Shown: positions 6,065-10,413 of the stretch, in pieces
Position numbering within the stretch: position 1 is the first letter of the stretch
Layout of the letters: each line of letters opens with the position of its first letter
Assembly: GCA_003164275.1 (NCBI GenBank)
Contig: PLSY01000162.1
Span: 1 to 10,413 of the forward strand
Reading direction: 5' to 3'
Source of the DNA: Acidimicrobiaceae bacterium
Lineage (GTDB): Bacteria; Actinomycetota; Acidimicrobiia; Acidimicrobiales; RAAP-2
Length of the DNA: 10,413 nt
Position numbers and translations under genes: made by a program
The notes under the pieces: model-generated
The model's input: only the letters and a program-made list of their open reading frames with translations
Database searches by the model: none
What the model was told of the DNA's origin: nothing

Positions 6065-6086
6065 GTTCGGCGGCTCTCGCCGGAAC
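6065..6086 (+). terminator. Stem-loop just after the kinase gene
   Basis: Arms GTTCGGCG (6065-6072) and CGCC-G-GAAC (6078-6086) pair over eight positions with one bulged G and a 5-base loop, and are followed by TTTC. It starts three bases after the kinase stop. The short T-run makes it at best a partial terminator or attenuator between the two-component genes and the glycosyltransferase genes. Confidence 0.35.
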
Positions 6087-6087
6087 T

Positions 6088-6110
6088 TTCACAGCGAGTC
6101 CACAGGTGGC
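6088..6110 (+). promoter_or_regulatory. CACAG direct repeat upstream of the glycosyltransferase genes
   Basis: CACAG occurs at 6090-6094 and at 6101-6105, exactly 11 bases apart, within TTTCACAGCGA and GTCCACAGGTG. This matches the box and period found upstream of the regulator gene. Being placed after the stem-loop and 45-60 bases before the ATG of the GT2/GtrA gene, it could be a regulator site for a second promoter. No convincing -10 hexamer follows. Confidence 0.4.
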
Positions 6111-6150
6111 TCCTACCCCCGTCCGAGACACGCCGTTCAAAGTGGCAGCC

Positions 6151-7491
6151 ATGAGCGTCACCCAGCTCCACCCCGTCGACAGTACTGCCGGCCTTGCCGC
6201 CGTCCAGGTCGAGATCGTCGTTCCCGTGTACAACGAGGCCGAGCAGTTGGAGGCGAGCATCGCCACCCTGTCGGCCTACCTCGCCTCATCATTCCCGTTC
6301 ACCGCCTCGATCACCATTGCCGACAACGCCAGTACCGACGACACCTGGCAGATCGCCAGCCGGCTGGCCGACACGGTTCCCGGGGTGAAGGCGGTCCGTC
6401 TGGGGCAAAAGGGTCGCGGTCGAGCCCTGAAGGCGACCTGGTCGGAGAGCTCTGCCTCCGTCGTGGCCTACATGGATGTCGACCTGGCCACCGGCCTCGA
6501 CGCGTTGCTCCCCCTCGTTGCCCCCCTCCTGTCGGGTCATAGCGACGTGGCCATCGGGACCAGGCTCGCCCCGGGGGCGCGCGTCGTGCGGGGCGCCCGC
6601 CGCGAGTTCATCTCCCGGGGCTACAACCTCCTCGTCCGATCTGCGCTTCGCAGTGCCTGCACGGATGCACAGTGCGGATTCAAGGCCATGCGCCGTGATG
6701 CGGCCACACAGCTCCTCCCGCTGGTGGTGGATGACGAGTGGTTCTTCGACACCGAGGTACTCGTCACTGCCCAGCGCATCGGACTGCGGATCCACGAGGT
6801 GCCGGTCGATTGGGTCGACGACACGGACTCCCGGGTCGCCATCGCACAGACGGCGTGGAAGGACCTTTGCGGTGTCACCAGACTGGCCCTACCGAGCTCC
6901 CACCGGTGGGAGAAAGAGCTCGCGGGCAGGCCGCCGACCAGACACCGGCCCGTGCTCGTCGAAGCACCAAAACGAGCCGATCACCTCGAACGCCAGCCGG
7001 TGTCGGCCAGCTCCCCGGTCTTCACCGATGACCTGATGCGATTCGCCGGGATAGGCGCGGTCAGCACCTTCAGCCACCTGGCCCTATTCAGCGCCCTCCG
7101 ACCTCGGCTGGGCAGCTACCGTGCCAACGCCGTGGCCATCGGCATGTGCAGCGTCGGCAATACCGCAGCCCATCGCGGCATGTCCGGCACGGCGAGCCAT
7201 GGGCTCGACCGGCGTCACCGCCTCACCGCCGCCACCGCCCTGCTTGGTGCCAGCCTCGGGTGCACGACGGCTGGACTGGCTGTGACCCGGGCGCTCGGGT
7301 TCCGGTCGCGCGGGGCCGAGCTCGCCGCACTGACGACGGCAAACATGGCGGCAGCCTGCATTCGCTTCGGCATCCTTCGCACCTGGACGTTCCGGCCCGA
7401 GTTCGGAGCGCACTTGAGCACTGACCAGCCAGCCGTCGACGTACCCGTTCCGAGCCGCCCCTCTACCGAGATGACGAGGACGCCATCATGA
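6151..7491 (+). CDS. GT2 polyprenyl-phosphate glycosyltransferase fused to GtrA-like membrane domain
   Basis: This 446-residue fusion has a dolichol-phosphate-mannose-synthase-like GT2 domain at about residues 20-245 and a GtrA-like domain at about 294-415 with four weakly hydrophobic helices. GT2 motifs: VVPVYNEAEQL (23-33), DNASTDD (58-64), KGRGRALK (87-94), DxD site YMDVDLATG (107-115), GTRLAPGA (136-143), FISRGYNLLVR (153-163), TDAQCGFKAMRRD (171-183) and EVPVDWVDD (216-224). The likely reaction is transfer of a sugar from a nucleotide sugar to polyprenyl phosphate on the cytoplasmic face, with the GtrA part helping move the lipid-linked sugar. GT2/GtrA fusions followed by a GT39 gene are a recurring pair (compare B. 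subtilis ykcC/ykcB). A GTG at 6106 would add 15 residues, but it would run through the CACAG repeat, so ATG 6151 is preferred. The stop overlaps the next start (ATGA). The sugar is not known. Confidence 0.85.
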   Translation: MSVTQLHPVDSTAGLAAVQVEIVVPVYNEAEQLEASIATLSAYLASSFPFTASITIADNASTDDTWQIASRLADTVPGVKAVRLGQKGRGRALKATWSESSASVVAYMDVDLATGLDALLPLVAPLLSGHSDVAIGTRLAPGARVVRGARREFISRGYNLLVRSALRSACTDAQCGFKAMRRDAATQLLPLVVDDEWFFDTEVLVTAQRIGLRIHEVPVDWVDDTDSRVAIAQTAWKDLCGVTRLALPSSHRWEKELAGRPPTRHRPVLVEAPKRADHLERQPVSASSPVFTDDLMRFAGIGAVSTFSHLALFSALRPRLGSYRANAVAIGMCSVGNTAAHRGMSGTASHGLDRRHRLTAATALLGASLGCTTAGLAVTRALGFRSRGAELAALTTANMAAACIRFGILRTWTFRPEFGAHLSTDQPAVDVPVPSRPSTEMTRTPS

Positions 7492-9752
7492 CCGACACTC
7501 ACCTGAGCGATCAGTCCCGAGGGACAGACCCGGTGGTCGCCGTGACCACAGACCCGGCGACCGAGCGCCCGGTCTCCGTCGAGTGGGTGCCCGCCAGCCC
7601 CGATGGTGCCGGCACGGTCACCGGCACCGCACTCGTTCCAACCGACGACGACATCCCGGGCGAGCCGCCGAGCCCCACCCCGCCGAGCGGATGGATCGCC
7701 CGCATCGTCCGTGGTCGCCCCCAGGACCCGGCCTGGGTCAGACCGGCGCTGGTCGTACTACTGGTCGGGACCGCCTTCCTCTACCTGTGGGGGCTCGGGG
7801 AGTCTGGATGGGCCAACAGCTTCTACTCGGCCGCCGTGCAGGCCGGCACCAAGAGCTGGAAGGCCTTCTTCTTCGGCTCGTCAGACGCTTCGAATTTCAT
7901 CACCGTGGATAAGCCGCCGGCCTCGTTGTGGGTCATGGAGATCTCCGCCCGACTGTTCGGGGTCAACGCCTGGAGCATCCTCGTGCCCCAGGCCCTGGAG
8001 GGGGTGGCAACCGTCGGCCTCCTCTTTGTCACGGTGCGCCGGTGGTTCACACCGGGGGCGGCGCTGCTCGCCGGGGCCGTCTTGGCCCTCACGCCCGTCG
8101 CCACCTTGATGTTCCGCTTCAACAATCCAGATGCCCTGTTGACCCTGCTCCTCACGGCAGCGGCCTATGCCACCGTGAGGGCCATCGAGGCCGGTCGCAC
8201 CAGATGGTTGGTCATCGCCGGTGCCCTGATCGGCTTCGGCTTCATCACCAAGATGCTCCAGGCCCTCATCCTCATACCCGTGCTGGCCCTCGTCTATCTC
8301 CTGGCCGGGCCGCCGAAGCTCGGCCGGCGCATCCTGCAGCTCGTCTACGGCGGCATCGCCGTCGTCGTCGCCGGCGGCTGGTGGGTAGCAGCCGTGCAGC
8401 TCACGCCGGCGGCCGACCGCCCCTACGTCGGTGGCTCCACGGACAACAACCTGTTGAATCTCATCTTCGGCTACAACGGCTTCGGTCGACTGAGCGGGAA
8501 CGAGACTGGCAGCGTCGGCGGAGGCGGTCGTGGCACGGGAAGCATGTGGGGTCCGGTCGGATGGAACCGCCTCTTCCTCTCGGAGATGGGTGGGCAGATC
8601 TCCTGGCTGATTCCTGGCGCCCTCATCGGGCTGGTAGCCGTGTTGTGGATGACAAGACGCGCCCCCCGCACCGATCGGATCAGGGCCGCCTTCCTCGTCT
8701 TCGGGGGCTGGCTCCTCGTCACCGGGCTGACCTTGAGCTTCGCCCACGGCATCATCCATCCCTATTACACGATCGTCCTCGCTCCGGCTATCGGTGCCCT
8801 GGTCGGCATGGGTGCGGCGACCCTGTGGGGTCGGCGCACCGAGCTCTTCCCGAGACTGGCCTTGGCGGCGGCCATCGTGGCGAGCATCGCTTGGGCCTTC
8901 GTCATTCTCGGTTGGAGTCCCGACTGGTACCCGGCACTCAGGTGGGTGATCCTGGTCGTGGGCATCGTTGCCGCGCTGGCCATCGCTCTCGTACCGAGGG
9001 CCCGGGGTCTGTTGGCGGCAGGCATCGCCAGCTTTGGTATTGCCTCGATCATCGCCGCGCCCGCCGCCTACTCCCTCAACACGGCGGCCACCCCACACAG
9101 TGGGTCGATCCCCTCGGCCGGTCCCGCCATCCAAGGGGGCCAGGGCTTCGGCGGTGGATTCGGCGGTGGCCGTGGCGGTGGCTTCGGGGGCGGACGGGCC
9201 TTCGCCCGACCGGGCGGGACAGCCGGCACCCCGCCCGGGTTCGCTGCGGGCGGTGGCGGTGGCTTCGGCCAAGGCGCACCCGGAGCGACCTTCGGCGGCG
9301 GTGCAGCTCGCGCCGGCGGGACGGCCGGCGGATTCGGAGGCCCACGTTTCGGAGGAGGCACTCGCGGCGGAGGGGGCGGCAACGTCGGCGGCCTGCTCAA
9401 CGGCTCGACGCCGAGCAAGGCCCTCACCGACCTCTTGAGCGCCGGTGCGTCGAAGTACACCTGGGTGGCGGCCACGGTCGGCTCCAACTCCGCATCGGGC
9501 TACCAGCTGGCCACCGGTGATCCGGTCATGGCCATCGGTGGCTTCAACGGCACCGATCCGGCCCCGACGCTGGCCCAGTTCGAAAAGTACGTGGCCGAGG
9601 GCAAGATCCACTACTACATCGGTGGAGGTGGCTTCGGCGGCGGGAGTTCGTCTGGCGATGCGACGCAGATTGCCGACTGGGTGAGCACCCACTTCACAGC
9701 CAAAACGGTAGGTGGCGTCACCGTCTACGACCTCACCGCCACTCCCTCCTAG
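7488..9752 (+). CDS. GT39-family membrane glycosyltransferase (YkcB-like) with Gly-rich linker
   Basis: This 754-residue GT-C protein has a Pro/Asp-rich cytoplasmic lead (1-85), then about twelve hydrophobic helices between residues 87 and 528. Family features are WGLGESGWANSFYSAAVQAG after helix 1, FITVDKPPASLWVM (137-150), FRFNNPDALLTLL (209-221), a periplasmic loop YGVGGS-like region (313-318, YVGGS) with FGYNGFGRLSG (327-337), and HPYYTIVLAPAIGALVG (424-440). A Gly/Phe/Ala-rich linker (about 549-636) joins a conserved external C-terminal domain (about 640-750, including YQLATGDPVMAIGGFNGTDPAPTL and FEKYVAEGKIHYY). Proteins of this type take a sugar from a polyprenyl-phosphate carrier and transfer it outside the membrane; the preceding gene probably makes that donor. 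The ATG overlaps the preceding stop (ATGA) and has a GAGGA site seven bases upstream. The acceptor, whether envelope polymer or protein, is unknown. Confidence 0.88.
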   Translation: MTDTHLSDQSRGTDPVVAVTTDPATERPVSVEWVPASPDGAGTVTGTALVPTDDDIPGEPPSPTPPSGWIARIVRGRPQDPAWVRPALVVLLVGTAFLYLWGLGESGWANSFYSAAVQAGTKSWKAFFFGSSDASNFITVDKPPASLWVMEISARLFGVNAWSILVPQALEGVATVGLLFVTVRRWFTPGAALLAGAVLALTPVATLMFRFNNPDALLTLLLTAAAYATVRAIEAGRTRWLVIAGALIGFGFITKMLQALILIPVLALVYLLAGPPKLGRRILQLVYGGIAVVVAGGWWVAAVQLTPAADRPYVGGSTDNNLLNLIFGYNGFGRLSGNETGSVGGGGRGTGSMWGPVGWNRLFLSEMGGQISWLIPGALIGLVAVLWMTRRAPRTDRIRAAFLVFGGWLLVTGLTLSFAHGIIHPYYTIVLAPAIGALVGMGAATLWGRRTELFPRLALAAAIVASIAWAFVILGWSPDWYPALRWVILVVGIVAALAIALVPRARGLLAAGIASFGIASIIAAPAAYSLNTAATPHSGSIPSAGPAIQGGQGFGGGFGGGRGGGFGGGRAFARPGGTAGTPPGFAAGGGGGFGQGAPGATFGGGAARAGGTAGGFGGPRFGGGTRGGGGGNVGGLLNGSTPSKALTDLLSAGASKYTWVAATVGSNSASGYQLATGDPVMAIGGFNGTDPAPTLAQFEKYVAEGKIHYYIGGGGFGGGSSSGDATQIADWVSTHFTAKTVGGVTVYDLTATPS
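9132..9395 (+). repeat. Degenerate Gly/Phe repeat region within the GT39 gene
   Basis: About 88 codons encode variations on GGGFGGG, GRGGG and FGGGR, with scattered Ala, Pro and Arg. The DNA is rich in short GGCGGTGGC-like repeats, prone to slippage in steps of three. It separates the membrane part from the C-terminal domain and is probably a flexible spacer; a short echo (GGGGFGGGSSSG) recurs at residues 712-723. Confidence 0.7.
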
Positions 9753-9757
9753 TCGTT

Positions 9758-9783
9758 CGGGTCCGAGAGCCGCTCCCGGCCCG
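9758..9783 (+). terminator. Imperfect GC-rich hairpin after the GT39 gene
   Basis: CGGG-T-CCG-A-GAG (9758-9769) can pair with CTC-C-CGG-CCCG (9773-9783): ten base pairs with one bulge and one A/C mismatch around a 3-base loop. It begins five bases after the stop. No T-run follows directly (the nearest is TTTT at 9801), so it is a weak candidate for the end of the rightward operon. Confidence 0.3.
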
Positions 9784-9791
9784 CACCGAAA

Positions 9792-9823
9792 TCAACCACC
9801 TTTTGGCCCATCACAGTGGTTGA
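9792..9823. promoter_or_regulatory. Inverted repeat overlapping a -35 box (putative gabT operator)
   Basis: TCAACCAC (9792-9799) and GTGGTTGA (9816-9823) are perfect reverse complements separated by 16 bases. The right arm shares its last four bases with the TTGACA box, so a protein bound here could block or recruit RNA polymerase. It may alternatively fold as an RNA stem at the end of the upstream transcript. The regulator is not in the window. Confidence 0.4.
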
Positions 9824-9825
9824 CA
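9820..9825 (+). promoter_or_regulatory. Consensus -35 hexamer of the gabT transcription unit
   Basis: TTGACA matches the sigma-70 consensus exactly and is in the only gap between the GT39 gene and the gabT unit. The -10 region is poor: TGACAG at 17 bases, or CAGGCT at 20 bases. The promoter may therefore depend on an activator or lie slightly elsewhere. Confidence 0.35.
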
Positions 9826-9874
9826 CCAGCATCTGCACCGCGTGACAGGCTGGGGAGCGCGACGCCCGTAGAAC

Positions 9875-9881
9875 AAAGGAG
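9875..9881 (+). promoter_or_regulatory. Strong ribosome binding site (AAAGGAG)
   Basis: AAAGGAG stands six bases before the GTG at 9888 and is among the best Shine-Dalgarno matches in the window. It is too far (over 120 bases) from the gabT ATG to serve it directly, so it argues that the 38-codon frame is translated. Confidence 0.6.
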
Positions 9882-9887
9882 CCCCCC

Positions 9888-10004
9888 GTGCCCACCACCT
9901 CGTTCGCTGCACCGAACGACCAGCGCTCGACCGCCCGGGTGATGCCACCGGTCGACGATCCGGTCATGTCCGAGGTGGCGACCCCCACCGTGGCTGGGGC
10001 CTAG
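9888..10004 (+). CDS. 38-codon leader ORF in frame with and abutting gabT
   Basis: The frame opens with GTG after a strong AAAGGAG site, encodes 38 residues (begins MPTTSFAAPNDQRS, ends EVATPTVAGA) and stops with TAG directly before the ATG of gabT, in the same frame. Its codons mostly end in G or C, like the real genes here. It has no membrane segment, Cys or run of one amino acid that would suggest a classic attenuation peptide. It may be a small protein whose translation feeds ribosomes to gabT by termination-reinitiation. The alternative is an N-terminal extension of gabT cut by a nonsense codon, but the downstream ATG is where GabT proteins usually begin, so the leader reading is preferred. 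Confidence 0.4.
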   Translation: MPTTSFAAPNDQRSTARVMPPVDDPVMSEVATPTVAGA

Positions 10005-10413
10005 ATGGTGGAGATCGCCCAACGCAGGAACGTCGTGACCGACCTTCCGGGACCACGGTCCGAAGCCCTCCACGCCCGGCGCAACGCTGCGGTCGCCTCG
10101 GGCGTCAGTTCCACGATGCCGTTGTACGTGGCCGAAGGGTCGGGGGCGATCCTGGTCGACGTGGACGGCAACTCGCTGATCGACCTGGGCTCGGGCATCG
10201 CCGTGACCTCTGTCGGCCACGCCGCTCCGGCCGTCCGGGAGGCGGTGCACGCCCAGATCGACCGGTTCGCCCACACGTGCTTCATGGTCAATCCCTACGA
10301 GTCCTACGTCGAGGTCTGCGAGACGCTCAACAGCATCACGCCCGGCGACCACGAGAAGCGCAGCGCGCTGTTCAACTCGGGCGCCGAGGCCGTGGAGAAC
10401 GCCGTCAAGATCG
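10005..10413 (+). CDS. gabT: 4-aminobutyrate aminotransferase (partial, 3' end outside window)
   Basis: The first 136 residues of a class III PLP aminotransferase are visible. The N-terminus (NVVTDLPGPRSEAL, then RRNAAVASGVSSTMPLYVA) and the segments DVDGNSLIDLGSGIAVTSVGH, HTCFMVNPYESYVEV and ALFNSGAEAVENAVKI closely follow actinobacterial GabT proteins as remembered. SGAEAVENA is the PLP-phosphate loop of the family; the Schiff-base Lys lies beyond the right edge. The enzyme moves the amino group of GABA to 2-oxoglutarate, giving succinic semialdehyde and glutamate, in the cytoplasm. The ATG immediately follows the TAG of the leader ORF and has only a weak GGGG-type site, so expression may depend on translation of the leader. 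The related 5-aminovalerate transaminase activity cannot be excluded from the N-terminal third alone. Confidence 0.85.
   Translation, partial: MVEIAQRRNVVTDLPGPRSEALHARRNAAVASGVSSTMPLYVAEGSGAILVDVDGNSLIDLGSGIAVTSVGHAAPAVREAVHAQIDRFAHTCFMVNPYESYVEVCETLNSITPGDHEKRSALFNSGAEAVENAVKI

Noticed and set aside
6106..6150. GTG at 6106 as the start of the GT2/GtrA gene
   Set aside because: It has no clear ribosome binding site, the added 15 residues show no family similarity, and it overlaps the CACAG repeat. It cannot be fully excluded, since the ATG at 6151 also lacks a strong site.
7881..9692. 603-codon minus-strand open frame opposite the GT39 gene
   Set aside because: Composition is an antisense shadow (runs of Asp, Glu, Gly, Arg) with no membrane or domain signal, while the plus strand encodes a clear multi-helix glycosyltransferase.
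9811..9830. TCACAG near the gabT promoter as another response-regulator box
   Set aside because: No second box stands 11 bases away; the only similar sequence (TGACAC) is at 10 bases and is explained by the TTGACA hexamer.

Overview
This high-GC window, with GTG and TTG starts, GC-rich third codon positions and densely overlapping genes, looks like an actinomycete-type chromosome (Actinomycetota). The gene combination would fit a free-living lineage such as Acidimicrobiia, but that placement is a guess. No rRNA, tRNA, CRISPR array, IS element or phage gene was seen.

Left block (1-3518, minus strand): a tightly packed operon read leftward. It encodes a small Ser/Thr-rich membrane-anchored protein, an ApbE-type FAD:protein FMN transferase, a four-histidine ferric-reductase-like heme membrane protein, a NuoF-like flavoprotein with an SLBB domain and an incomplete Fe-S ligand set, and a single-cluster ferredoxin cut by the window edge. 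Every junction is a 4-base stop/start overlap. Together they look like an electron conduit from a cytoplasmic nucleotide cofactor through FMN, Fe-S and heme b towards the outside of the membrane. The covalent FMN carrier that ApbE would normally load is not visible. The small first gene looks like the signal/anchor and linker of such a carrier without its FMN-binding domain.

Middle block (3519-6062): a 261-base divergent control region, then an OmpR/PhoB-family response regulator and its membrane histidine kinase on the plus strand. The control region holds five CACA(G) boxes in 11-base steps, two pointing left and three pointing right, plus long inverted repeats. This is the spacing expected for tandem binding by an OmpR/PhoB-family regulator, so the regulator may control both its own operon and the redox operon.

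Right block (6063-9752, plus strand): a stem-loop after the kinase, another pair of CACAG boxes 11 bases apart, then two envelope glycosylation genes: a GT2/GtrA fusion (polyprenyl-phosphate sugar synthase type) and a GT39-type multi-membrane glycosyltransferase with a Gly/Phe-rich linker and a conserved C-terminal domain. The first probably makes the lipid-linked sugar donor that the second uses on the outer face of the membrane.

Right edge (9753-10413): a separate transcription unit starts here with an inverted repeat overlapping a TTGACA box, a strong ribosome binding site, a 38-codon leader ORF whose stop abuts the next start codon, and the 5' part of gabT (4-aminobutyrate aminotransferase).
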